Below are positions 16,246 through 25,369 of a DNA stretch of 64,000 nt, in pieces. This DNA is from Lachnospiraceae bacterium (lineage in GTDB: Bacteria; Bacillota; Clostridia; Lachnospirales; Lachnospiraceae): positions 1 through 64,000 of the forward strand of contig JAFXJR010000100.1 of the NCBI GenBank assembly GCA_017532145.1, in the 5' to 3' direction. The translations under genes and the position numbers were made by a program. The notes beneath the pieces are model-generated. The model did not search any database. It saw only the letters and a program-made list of their open reading frames with translations, and was not told the origin of the DNA. How positions within the stretch are numbered: position 1 is the first letter of the stretch; the number at the start of each line of letters is the position of its first letter.

Positions 16246-17001
16246 ATGGAAGAAGCTTTAATCAGTATTGTGGTACCAGTATATAATGCAGGTGCTTTTA
16301 TTAAACAAACAATAGAAATGGTATGCCAACAGACCTATCCCCATTGGGAACTGCTGCTGGTAGACGATTGTTCTCAGGATAACAGCAGACAGTTGATAGA
16401 GGAATATGGTAAACGGGACAGTCGAATCCACTTGATAACCAAGAAAAAAAATGCAGGAGCTGCACAGGCCAGAAACACTGGTGTACAGCAGGCAAGGGGA
16501 AGATATCTGGCTTTTCTGGATGCAGACGATGTATGGCTGCCTCGAAAGCTGGAGCTGGAGCTGGAATTTTTGAAGGAAAGGAAGGCAGCCTTTGTTTTTA
16601 CTGCTTATGAATTTGGAGACGAGGATGCCAGAGGAACAGGAAAGATTGTTCATGTACCGGAGCGATTGCCCTATCGGGAAGCCCTGTCCCGGACGGTAAT
16701 TTTTACCAGTACCGTTTTATTTGATTTGCAGAAAATAGACAGGGAGCTGGTTCGGATGCCTGATGTGGCAAGTGAGGATACGGCTACATGGTGGAAAATT
16801 TTAAGGAATGGTTATATAGCCTATGGATTGAATCAGGTATTGACTATTTATCGAAGACCAAAAAAGTCCCTGTCCTCTAATAAGCTGGTAGCCATTCAGA
16901 GAATATGGAATCTGTATAGAAAGGAAGAAAAGCTGTCCCTGTCCCTGAGTCTCTGGAATTTTACCGGCTGGGCTTTTCGGGCAGCATTCAGACGGATATA
17001 G
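16246..17001 (+). CDS. family 2 glycosyltransferase
   Basis: 251 residues from ATG 16246 (GGGGAGGAAAAA ahead). A GT-A fold with ISIVVPVYNAGAFI, LLLVDDCSQDNS, NAGAAQARNTGVQQA and the metal-binding FLDADDVW. The length is that of small EpsJ/CpsI-like enzymes. It ends 4 bases before the glycosylphosphotransferase gene. The sugar cannot be told from sequence. Confidence 0.9.
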   Translation: MEEALISIVVPVYNAGAFIKQTIEMVCQQTYPHWELLLVDDCSQDNSRQLIEEYGKRDSRIHLITKKKNAGAAQARNTGVQQARGRYLAFLDADDVWLPRKLELELEFLKERKAAFVFTAYEFGDEDARGTGKIVHVPERLPYREALSRTVIFTSTVLFDLQKIDRELVRMPDVASEDTATWWKILRNGYIAYGLNQVLTIYRRPKKSLSSNKLVAIQRIWNLYRKEEKLSLSLSLWNFTGWAFRAAFRRI

Positions 17002-17005
17002 AAAG

Positions 17006-18403
17006 ATGATGGTTGATAAAAAGAGCAAAGAACCGAAAAAGAGAGTGATTCTGCTCCTGCTGTCTTTAGCTGGGCTGGGAATGCAGATTGCTATATACGC
17101 CGGCTTCTGGCTAAAGATTTATTATCCCTATCTATCTCACCTGGGCAGGGTAAATTTTTACCAAAATGCTCATGTGCTGGTGGTTGGACTGTATTTGCTT
17201 TTACTTTTCTTTTTTCAAAATACCTATGGCGGATTGAAGATAGGATATCTGAAGCCTATGGAGGTATATTTTTCTCAGGTATTTTCCCTGCTGGTGGTCA
17301 ATGCTATTTCCTATGTTCAGATTTCTCTGCTAAGAAACTGGATTGCTCCGGTACAGCCTATCCTAAGCTGTATGGCAGTGCAGCTGGCTTTTTCTGCTGT
17401 ATGGACCTGGTTTTGCTACAGGATTTATCGGAGGATTTTCCCTCCCCGGAAGCTGCTATTGGTCTATGGAGAGCGTCCGATAGAGGATATTCTTCATAAG
17501 TTTTCTACCAGAAAAGATAAGTTTGTGGTCGCAAAGTGCATCAATATTCTGGAAGGAACTCAGGCAGTGGAGAAGGAGGCCGAAAAGGACTATGATGCTA
17601 TGGTACTTTGGGATATTCCCACCCACCACAGAAACAGACTGCTGAAATTTTGCTATGGCAGGTCACTGCGCGTATATATGATGCCTAAAATCACAGACGT
17701 ACTGATTCAGGGTTCAGAGCAGCTCCATCTGTTTGATACTCCCATCTTTCTGACCAGAGAAAATCCGCTTACTGTGGAACAGAGAGTAGTGAAACGGCTG
17801 ATAGATATTTTCTGTGCCTTGATTTTACTGGTGACTGCAGCTCCCTTTATGCTGGTAACGGCAGTGGTCATCAAGCTCTACGATGGAGGACCGGTTTTAT
17901 ATAAGCAGATACGGTGTACTAAAGACCAAAAGGAATTTTTTATTTTAAAATTCAGAAGTATGCAGGTGGATGCAGAAAAGGATGGGGTGGCTCGTCTGGC
18001 CACCCGAAACGATGCCAGGATTACCCCCATAGGCAGATTTATCCGGGCAGTGAGAATCGATGAGCTACCACAGCTTTTTAATATTTTAAAGGGAGATATG
18101 TCCTTTATTGGTCCACGACCGGAACGTCCAGAGATTATTACTCAATATGTGGAGGAGATGCCGGAGTTTGTCTTTAGGATGAAGGTAAAGGCCGGATTGG
18201 CTGGCTATGCACAGGTTTATGGAAAGTATAATACCACACCATATGATAAGCTGAAGCTGGATTTGGCATATATTGAAAATTATACCGTATGGCTGGATAT
18301 TAAGCTGATGCTGTTGACGCTGAAGATTCTGTTTAAGCCGGAAAGTACGGAAGGCGTGGACAGTAGCCAGATTACAGCCATGAAGAAGGAAGAGGACAGA
18401 TAA
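17006..18403 (+). CDS. exopolysaccharide polyprenyl glycosylphosphotransferase
   Basis: 465 residues. Four N-terminal membrane helices, a CoA-binding-like middle domain, a fifth helix (LIDIFCALILLVTAAPFML, about residue 265-290) and the C-terminal bacterial sugar transferase domain with GGPVLYKQIR, KFRSM, RIDELPQLFNILKGDMSFIGPRPERP and KAGLAGYAQVYG. It initiates repeat-unit assembly by moving a sugar-1-phosphate onto undecaprenyl phosphate, like WbaP, CpsE or EpsL. It is the committed step of the locus. The start ATG-ATG at 17006 has only a weak site (AGAAAG), so it may be translationally coupled to the preceding gene. Confidence 0.93.
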   Translation: MMVDKKSKEPKKRVILLLLSLAGLGMQIAIYAGFWLKIYYPYLSHLGRVNFYQNAHVLVVGLYLLLLFFFQNTYGGLKIGYLKPMEVYFSQVFSLLVVNAISYVQISLLRNWIAPVQPILSCMAVQLAFSAVWTWFCYRIYRRIFPPRKLLLVYGERPIEDILHKFSTRKDKFVVAKCINILEGTQAVEKEAEKDYDAMVLWDIPTHHRNRLLKFCYGRSLRVYMMPKITDVLIQGSEQLHLFDTPIFLTRENPLTVEQRVVKRLIDIFCALILLVTAAPFMLVTAVVIKLYDGGPVLYKQIRCTKDQKEFFILKFRSMQVDAEKDGVARLATRNDARITPIGRFIRAVRIDELPQLFNILKGDMSFIGPRPERPEIITQYVEEMPEFVFRMKVKAGLAGYAQVYGKYNTTPYDKLKLDLAYIENYTVWLDIKLMLLTLKILFKPESTEGVDSSQITAMKKEEDR

Positions 18404-18422
18404 AATCAGAAAGGAGCCGGAG

Positions 18423-19562
18423 ATGAAGATGGAAAACCAAAGATATTTGCAGGAGGGGCTGGATATAAAAAAGCTGTTGCTTTTAATGAAAAGGAAGCTT
18501 TGGATACCCTTGGTCGCAATGGTGGCAGGTGCTTTGGCAGGAGGCGGTCTTTATCTTCTGTTTCATCTGGTGTTGCTTCCGGAGAGGGAGTATCAGGCAG
18601 TAGGAAAGTATTATCTGCATTTTAACTGTGAGCCTGAGGACTATAACCAGCTTTCTTACAATGGCTACACCTGGAATGACTTAATGGATACGGATCCGAT
18701 TCTGGATTATATGATGGAGCAGCTGTCTGATAAGGTGGACAGGGAGACGGTGGCAGCTGCAACAGAAGCAGAGATTCTTTCTGATATTCGGCTGTTGACG
18801 GTAACGGTGACTACACCTACTCCTCAGCTGACCACCTCAATTATTGAGGCAGTGGGTGCCTCTCTGGTGCATCTGGGAGAGACGGATGAGCTGTTTCGTG
18901 GAATAGAGATTTATGGAGTAACTGAGGCAGCACAGATTCTGTGGGATAACCGAACCCAGGCAGCCTTGGTGACAGGTGCAGTGCTTGCGTTTGTAGTATC
19001 GGTAATGGTTTTGGCCTTTTATTATGTGCTGGATGATTCCCTGTATGTGGAGCAGGATGTGCAAAGAAGCTGCGGACTGTCGGTGATGGGAATGTTTGCA
19101 GCCGATGGGAGGGAGACAGGCTGGGGCAAAGTCTTTTGTGCCAATTATGCCTATCTGTGTGGGCAGCTGGGACAGCTGGCTCTCCTTGGGATAGAGGGAA
19201 AAGAGAAGGCAGTACAGGCGGAAGCTATGATAAGGAAGGTCTGGCTGGAAGGAGGCAGTGGAGAAGCTGTGGGGGAACAGACAGCTACTTCATCGGTTGT
19301 GGAAGATGGTTTACATCCGGCAAATTTACCTGCTTTAGAGTCTGTGGGTCTGCCGGAGGCAGAAGAGGATTATCAGAGACTGCGTCAAAAAGAGGGTATT
19401 CTGCTGGTTATTCGCTTTGGTGGCAGAAATGGCAGAGTGGTAAGAGGGCTGTTGCATCAACTGAAGCTGCAGGACTGTCAGGCAGTAGGAGTGGTGATAA
19501 CAGAGGCTGACAGGCAGTTTTGTCAGAGCTATTATAACAAAAGATTAAGAGAGAATTCTTAA
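18423..19562 (+). CDS. Wzz-like chain-length protein with degenerate kinase-like C-terminus
   Basis: 379 residues. The first part is a Wzz/CpsC-type membrane adaptor: helix at about residues 30-52, extracellular region, helix at about 180-203. The remaining 170 residues resemble the distal half of a bacterial tyrosine kinase (CpsD): EGILLVIRFGG, VVRGLLHQLK, AVGVVITEADRQF and a final YYNKR. But there is no Walker A or Walker B, so it cannot bind ATP in the usual way. The likely role is control of polymer length or export, possibly as a pseudokinase. No separate CpsD kinase is in the window. Confidence 0.75.
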   Translation: MKMENQRYLQEGLDIKKLLLLMKRKLWIPLVAMVAGALAGGGLYLLFHLVLLPEREYQAVGKYYLHFNCEPEDYNQLSYNGYTWNDLMDTDPILDYMMEQLSDKVDRETVAAATEAEILSDIRLLTVTVTTPTPQLTTSIIEAVGASLVHLGETDELFRGIEIYGVTEAAQILWDNRTQAALVTGAVLAFVVSVMVLAFYYVLDDSLYVEQDVQRSCGLSVMGMFAADGRETGWGKVFCANYAYLCGQLGQLALLGIEGKEKAVQAEAMIRKVWLEGGSGEAVGEQTATSSVVEDGLHPANLPALESVGLPEAEEDYQRLRQKEGILLVIRFGGRNGRVVRGLLHQLKLQDCQAVGVVITEADRQFCQSYYNKRLRENS

Positions 19563-19585
19563 GATAACAAGAGAGGAGAAGAGGT

Positions 19586-21445
19586 GTGAACAGGTGGAAG
19601 AGAAGGGGCATTATACTGCTGTTGATGTTGCTGTTAGGTACAGCAAATGGATGCATGGCAGATAGAAGTGGAGAAAAGGAGGAAGCTATCACTATCTATC
19701 TGCATGAGGCAGAATTGCTGGAGGACTATGCCCCCTATATTAAGGCACAGCTTCCGGAGCTGAATCTGGAGTTTTATGTGGGACGAAACGTGATTAGTTT
19801 CTATGAATTTAAACAGCAGCATGGAGATTTGCCGGATATTATGATGGTGGGACAGCTATCAGCAAGGGACAGTTTGGAATTAAACCCGTATTTGCTGGAT
19901 ATGAGTGAAACAGAGACAGCAGCCTCCTATTATACCACTTATCTGGAAAATTACCGGTGTGATGATGGGGGTATCCGATGGTTGCCCTCAGGAGGCGTCT
20001 TTCATGGTATTTTGGCCAATAAGGATTTATTTGATCAATATCAGATTCCTCTGCCTACGGATTATAGTAGCTTTGTGGCAGCTTGTAAGCAGTTTGAGAC
20101 CCATGGAATAAGGGGATTCGTCACCGACTATAAATATGATTATACCTGTCTGTATACATTAGAGGGATGGTCAATCAATGAGCTAATGAGCAGAGAAGGC
20201 AGTCTCTGGCGGCTGGATTATGAGGCAGGTCTTACCAATCAGTTGGATAGGAAGCTGTGGCTGAGTGCTTTTCAGCGGATGGAAGCTCTGTTTCAGGATG
20301 TGGGCATGCTACCGGAAGACGTAAACAGAGGCTATACCATGACTAAAGAAGACTTTGGACAGAGGAAGGTGGCTATGATTCGCGGAACTGCTGGAGATAT
20401 GCCGGGATATGAAGAATTTGGCAATATTGTGCTGCTTCCCTATTTTGGCAAAGCTCCGGAAGAAAACTGGCTTTTTACCACGCCCAGCTTCCATGTGGCA
20501 CTGAATGGACAGCTGGCTGATAATGAAAAAAAGCAGTCTCAGGTACTTAAAGTATTGGAGGTAATGCTGTCGGCAGAGGGGATTCAGACCCTGGCAGAAA
20601 GCTCCCAATATTTACTGGCTTATCATCAGGAAGCCTATCAGCAGGAGGCTTCCTTGGAACTTCCTGAAAAACTGGAAAATCTGGCTGATTTTATTTCCTC
20701 TAATCGAATTTACATTGGACATAGCTCTACTGGACTAAGAGCAGCCGCTACAGAAGCAGTTCAGAAGCTTCTCACAGGGGAGCTGGATGCAGAGGGTGCA
20801 TATGAGTGGATGAACAGGATTGTAGCTGGCTGGGAGAAGCAGAAGGAGACCACAGTAGCTGATTTAGAAAGGGGGTATCCTTCCGGATTTCATCCGGAAA
20901 AGGGAAATGAGTCAGCTTCCTCGCTGGCCAATACGATGCGTAGGATAGCAGGAACAGATTTACTTTTGGCACCCGCTTCCATTACTACAGGAACTCTCTA
21001 TGAAGGCTCCTATACCAAACAGCAGCTGGAGCAGGCTTTTCAGGCCAGTGGAAATCGTCTTTATACCGGGGAGATAACAGGAGCTCAGTTCCGGAATCTA
21101 GTAAGTTTAGCAGTAGAGGGCTATGGAGAGTTGAATGACCCCTTTAGTAAGGAGACCTTGCCTATTGTCAGTGGTTGTGAAATTACGGTGGTATCCTCTA
21201 CGGAAGGGTATCGCTTAAAGGATATTACAGTAGGGGATAAGCCGATAGAAGATACCGCTGTCTACCGTTTAGCCATTCCGGATAATCCCACCAGAGTGCA
21301 GCCGCTGGTGGAGCAGGTACTGGGAGAAGGAAGCTTTGCACAGCTGACCTCTTCCGGAGAAATTTGGGCCAGTGCCTTATGGGTGGACTATATTCTGGCA
21401 GGTAATCAACCGGAGCCGGCCACTCCCTATCTGATACTGGAATAG
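19586..21445 (+). CDS. solute-binding lipoprotein fused to a 5'-nucleotidase C-like domain
   Basis: 619 residues from GTG 19586 (AGAGGAGAAGAGGT ahead). A lipoprotein signal ends LLGTANGC. Residues about 35-420 resemble family 1 extracellular solute-binding proteins (LPDIMMVGQLSARDS, ILANKDLFDQY, QRKVAMIRGTAGDM). From about residue 435 a second domain matches the C-terminal domain of 5'-nucleotidases: SLANTMRRIAGTDLLLAPAS, TGTLYEGSYTKQQLEQAFQ, TGAQFRNLVSLAVEGYG, then VYRLAIPDNP. The metallophosphatase domain is missing. It is directly followed by a hybrid histidine kinase whose extracellular domain could receive its signal; it may be the ligand-binding partner of that kinase (inferred). Confidence 0.7.
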   Translation: MNRWKRRGIILLLMLLLGTANGCMADRSGEKEEAITIYLHEAELLEDYAPYIKAQLPELNLEFYVGRNVISFYEFKQQHGDLPDIMMVGQLSARDSLELNPYLLDMSETETAASYYTTYLENYRCDDGGIRWLPSGGVFHGILANKDLFDQYQIPLPTDYSSFVAACKQFETHGIRGFVTDYKYDYTCLYTLEGWSINELMSREGSLWRLDYEAGLTNQLDRKLWLSAFQRMEALFQDVGMLPEDVNRGYTMTKEDFGQRKVAMIRGTAGDMPGYEEFGNIVLLPYFGKAPEENWLFTTPSFHVALNGQLADNEKKQSQVLKVLEVMLSAEGIQTLAESSQYLLAYHQEAYQQEASLELPEKLENLADFISSNRIYIGHSSTGLRAAATEAVQKLLTGELDAEGAYEWMNRIVAGWEKQKETTVADLERGYPSGFHPEKGNESASSLANTMRRIAGTDLLLAPASITTGTLYEGSYTKQQLEQAFQASGNRLYTGEITGAQFRNLVSLAVEGYGELNDPFSKETLPIVSGCEITVVSSTEGYRLKDITVGDKPIEDTAVYRLAIPDNPTRVQPLVEQVLGEGSFAQLTSSGEIWASALWVDYILAGNQPEPATPYLILE

Positions 21446-21469
21446 TCTGGGAAAGGAGCAAGGTGATTC

Positions 21470-24424
21470 ATGACAAAGAGGAAACCGGCAGAGTATGTGA
21501 TTATCGTTGTATGTTTGGCAGTAGTAGTTTTTATCTGTCAGGTCTATTCCCGTTTTTTGGCTCAGCGTATCTATCAGGAAAGCTCTCACCATTTAAAGGA
21601 GATTTTTACGCAGGTAAATACTACTTTTTCTGCACTGGTTTCAAAAAACTGGCGGATTTTACGAGGGTGGGAAGAGTATATTCAGGAGATTGCAGCCGTT
21701 GATATGGAAGCCTTCCAGACCTATATCAGAAAGGAAAAGCAGGACTGGAGCTTTACCGACTTCTATTTCCTTTCTGGAGATGGCAACTATATGACAGCAG
21801 ATGGACGCAGTGGCTACTTAAATCTGGGCAGAGAGCTGGAAACACTGGTAGAAGGACGGGAGAATGTGGTTTTGGATGGCTCCTTACCGGATGCGAATAA
21901 AATTATTATTTTTGCGGTACCAGTAACAGAAGGAAGCTATCAGGGGTTTTCTTATACGGCTATTGCCATTAGCTTTAATATTCAGGATTTGGCAGATGCT
22001 TTGAATATCCAATCTTTTTCCGGACAGGGAAAATGCTACGTCTCTTATGGGGATGGCAGGATTATTTTTTCCTCTCAGGTAGAGGATGAGCAGCCCTATA
22101 ATCTTTTGGCTTATTTAAAGAAAAATCAGGTATTGGGGGAGAAAACGGCAGAACAGGTGGGACAGGACTGGAAGGAGGGAGTCAGTGATGTCATCCGTTA
22201 TCGAGTCGGGGTAAAGGAGTACTATCTGTCCTATCAGCCGGTAGGCTTTAGCGATTGGGTAATGCATGGTATAGTTCCGGTAGAAGTGGTAAACTCAAAT
22301 ATGAATATGCTGACGACGGTAACTATGTTGGTTATGGCAGCAATTTTTACTCTGATTGCAGCCAATATTGTGCTGTTGGTGATATCCAGCAATAAAAGAG
22401 ATATTCAGAAAAAAAATATGGAGGTCAGGTACAGAGAAAAACTGTTTGACCTGTTGGCACAGAATACCAAGGATATTTTTCTATTGTTTTCTCCTGAAAC
22501 CTTTGCAGCAGAGTATGTCAGTCAAAATCTGGAACAGGTGTTTGGAATACGGGCAGAAGAAGTACGCAAGGATGTAAGGACACTGATTGCTACTTTAGTG
22601 GAAGGGGAAGCCACCTTTTCCAGAGAAAATTTAAGCGCTATTCCCAAGGGATCCACCTGGACCTGCGAGAAGATACGCCACCACTGCCAGACTCAGGAGA
22701 GGCGCTGGTTTAAGGAAATGCTGTATCATGCACCGGAGGAGGAAGCGGATCGATTTGTGGCAGTGCTTTCTGACCGGACGATTGAACGGCAGATGACGGC
22801 TACTTTGGAGGAAGCTTTGGATATGACCAGGGCAGCAAATGAGGCTAAAAGTAATTTTCTCTCAAATATGTCCCATGATATTAGAACACCCATGAATGCC
22901 ATTGTAGGATTTTCTGCTCTGCTGGGACGGGATGCAGATAAGCCGGAGAAGGTAAGGGAATATACCAGAAAAATTACGGCCTCCAGCCAGCATCTGCTGG
23001 GACTGATTAACGATATTCTGGATATGAGTAAGATAGAAAGCGGAAAGACCTCTTTGCACATTACCGAGTTTAATCTGGCTACCCTGTTAGATGAGGTTTA
23101 TACTATGCTGCTTCCTCAGGCAAATGCTAAAAAGCAAACCTTTGAGCTGCATACCAAAGGTGTTTTGCCAGAGCTGCTTTTAGGAGATAAGCTGCGGTTG
23201 AATCAGATTTTAATTAATCTGCTCTCTAATGCAGTAAAATATACGCAGGAGGGAGGAAAAGTCGGACTGATGGTGCAGAATCTGGAGCAGAAGCTGCGTA
23301 ACCATGTGCATCTTCAGTTTGTCATATGGGATAATGGCTATGGAATGAAGGAGGATTTTATTGAGATTATTTTTGAACCCTTTGCCAGAGAGAATGCTTC
23401 CTATATTAAAGATATTCAGGGTACCGGACTGGGAATGGCAATTACCAAAAATATTGTGGATTTAATGGGCGGCAGCATCAGTGTAAAGAGTAAGCTGGGA
23501 GAAGGCAGTACCTTTACAGTAGATTTGGAATTTGCCCTGTGTGAGGAGGAGCTGGATGCAGATTTCTGGAAGGAGCATCAGATTACCAAGCTGTTGGTGG
23601 TAGATGATGAGGAGGAAATCTGTGAAAATATTCTGGATATTATGGCAGATACAGGAGTACAGGTGGTATGGGTAACAGAAGGACGTTTAGCAGTGGAAAA
23701 GGCTGCTGATGCCCGTGACAGGCAGGAGGATTATGATATTATTCTGGTGGACTGGAAGATGCCGGATATGGATGGAGTAGAAACCGCTCGACAGATTCGT
23801 GCCAAGGTAGGGCCGGATATTCCCATTCTGATTTTAACCGCCTATCATTTTGAAGAAATTGAGGAGGAAGCAAAGGAGGCAGGAATTCAGATGTTTTTAT
23901 CCAAGCCCTTCTTTTTGTCCGCCTTTCGCAGAGCTTTGGCAGAAATCTATCAAAAGCAGGAGATAGGACAGGCAATCCGGCAAAAGGAAGAACAGAGAAA
24001 GCAGCAGTCTGCTTCCTTGGCGGGCTTACGTGTGCTGGCAGCAGAGGATAATGAAATCAATGCAGAAATCCTGGCAGAGTTATTGGGGATGGAAGGTATT
24101 CACTGTGAGCTTGCTGCCAATGGGCAGGAGGTAGTGGAAAAATTTCTTCAATCTGCCCCAGGTGATTACGATTTTATTTTTATGGATGTACAAATGCCGG
24201 TGATGGATGGGTATGAGGCAACCCGAAAGATTCGTCTTAGTAATCATCCGGAGGCTGGAGTGATTCCCATTATTGCCATGACAGCCAATGCGTTTGAGGA
24301 GGATGTGCAAAAGGCGTTGAGTGTGGGGATGAATATACATACTTCCAAGCCTATTGATATGGAAAAGGTAAAGGCGGCTATTTATCAGTTGAAAAAAGGA
24401 GAAGGACAGAAGGCTGTTGATTAA
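21470..24424 (+). CDS. hybrid sensor histidine kinase with two receiver domains
   Basis: 984 residues. Two membrane helices (about 9-28 and 285-308) enclose an extracellular Cache-like sensor. A PAS-like segment follows, then HisKA with SNMSHDIRTPMNAIVGFS (His near 468), HATPase_c with NLLSNAVKYTQEGG, DNGYGM and GTGLGMAI, receiver 1 (VVDDEEE, phospho-Asp near 760 in ILVDWKMPDMDG) and receiver 2 (AAEDNEIN, Asp near 905 in IFMDVQMPVMDG). There is no Hpt or DNA-binding output domain, so a separate output protein is needed. It starts 24 bases after the binding-lipoprotein gene. Its place inside the polysaccharide locus suggests it controls capsule or biofilm synthesis. Confidence 0.92.
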   Translation: MTKRKPAEYVIIVVCLAVVVFICQVYSRFLAQRIYQESSHHLKEIFTQVNTTFSALVSKNWRILRGWEEYIQEIAAVDMEAFQTYIRKEKQDWSFTDFYFLSGDGNYMTADGRSGYLNLGRELETLVEGRENVVLDGSLPDANKIIIFAVPVTEGSYQGFSYTAIAISFNIQDLADALNIQSFSGQGKCYVSYGDGRIIFSSQVEDEQPYNLLAYLKKNQVLGEKTAEQVGQDWKEGVSDVIRYRVGVKEYYLSYQPVGFSDWVMHGIVPVEVVNSNMNMLTTVTMLVMAAIFTLIAANIVLLVISSNKRDIQKKNMEVRYREKLFDLLAQNTKDIFLLFSPETFAAEYVSQNLEQVFGIRAEEVRKDVRTLIATLVEGEATFSRENLSAIPKGSTWTCEKIRHHCQTQERRWFKEMLYHAPEEEADRFVAVLSDRTIERQMTATLEEALDMTRAANEAKSNFLSNMSHDIRTPMNAIVGFSALLGRDADKPEKVREYTRKITASSQHLLGLINDILDMSKIESGKTSLHITEFNLATLLDEVYTMLLPQANAKKQTFELHTKGVLPELLLGDKLRLNQILINLLSNAVKYTQEGGKVGLMVQNLEQKLRNHVHLQFVIWDNGYGMKEDFIEIIFEPFARENASYIKDIQGTGLGMAITKNIVDLMGGSISVKSKLGEGSTFTVDLEFALCEEELDADFWKEHQITKLLVVDDEEEICENILDIMADTGVQVVWVTEGRLAVEKAADARDRQEDYDIILVDWKMPDMDGVETARQIRAKVGPDIPILILTAYHFEEIEEEAKEAGIQMFLSKPFFLSAFRRALAEIYQKQEIGQAIRQKEEQRKQQSASLAGLRVLAAEDNEINAEILAELLGMEGIHCELAANGQEVVEKFLQSAPGDYDFIFMDVQMPVMDGYEATRKIRLSNHPEAGVIPIIAMTANAFEEDVQKALSVGMNIHTSKPIDMEKVKAAIYQLKKGEGQKAVD

Positions 24425-24442
24425 GAAAGGGATGAGGAAAAG

Positions 24443-25231
24443 ATGGATTTGCAGGTATTGGTTTCTGCGGTCAATCAGGAAATGGCCGGTATGGCAGAAA
24501 GAATGAATCTGGAAACAGAGGCAATTATTATCAATCAGTGTGAAGGCTTTGCTTATCAGGAATATACCCATAAAGGCAGTCGGATACGGTGCTATAGTCT
24601 GGCAGAACGGGGGGTGGGGCTATCCAGAAACAGCGGACTGATGCGTGCAGATGCCAGATTTTGTCTGTTTGGGGATGAGGATATTGTATACGACCAGGGG
24701 TATGGAGGGCAGATAGAGGAGGCCTTTACTACCTATCCCCAGGCAGATTTATTATTGTTTAATATCCGGGTGTGTCCAGCCAGAAAAACCTATTGGAATG
24801 AAAGAGTAAAGACAATCCGCTGGTATAACTATGGCAGATATCCAGCTTACAGTATAGCAGCCAGAACGGCATCCCTCCATAGAGCCAATATCAGCTTTTC
24901 CCTGCTGTTTGGAGGAGGGGCAAAATACAGCAACGGAGAGGATAGTCTGTTTCTCAGGGACTGTCTGAGAGCCGGATTGAAGATTATCGCTTTGCCTATC
25001 GTGATTGGAGAAGAAAGGGAAAGGGAATCCACCTGGTTTCATGGATATACAGAGAAATTTTTTAGGGATAGGGGCGTACTGTATCATTTCCTGTATGGAA
25101 GGATGGCTCTTCCCTTCTCCCTTCGCTTTCTACTGGCTCATCGACAGGAAATGTGTGGGGAAATAGGTTGGAGACAGGCTTTTGGGCTGATGCGGGAGGG
25201 TATCCGGGAGGGGAAGGATGGAAGAGGCTGA
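24443..25231 (+). CDS. GT2-like glycosyltransferase
   Basis: 262 residues. Less canonical than the others, but GVGLSRNSGLMRADARFCLFGDEDIVY matches the nucleotide-sugar and metal-binding segment of GT-A enzymes in which DxD becomes DED, and SNGEDSLFLRDCLRAGLKI is a typical acceptor-side motif. The N-terminal INQCEGF and RCYSLAERGVGLS regions also fit. It lies 18 bases after the hybrid kinase. A spacer of 138 bases containing GGAGA / TCTCC hairpins separates it from the EpsG gene. Confidence 0.75.
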   Translation: MDLQVLVSAVNQEMAGMAERMNLETEAIIINQCEGFAYQEYTHKGSRIRCYSLAERGVGLSRNSGLMRADARFCLFGDEDIVYDQGYGGQIEEAFTTYPQADLLLFNIRVCPARKTYWNERVKTIRWYNYGRYPAYSIAARTASLHRANISFSLLFGGGAKYSNGEDSLFLRDCLRAGLKIIALPIVIGEERERESTWFHGYTEKFFRDRGVLYHFLYGRMALPFSLRFLLAHRQEMCGEIGWRQAFGLMREGIREGKDGRG

Positions 25232-25369
25232 ATCCTTGGAAATAGGCAGATATGCTCTCCACTAAGCTTAGAGGAGAAAGTCTCCGATGAACTAAGCTTT
25301 CGGGGGAGGAAATGAGGAAAAAAGAAAGCTCTTAGCAGACTGCTGGATAGAGACAAAAGGAGGGAAGAT

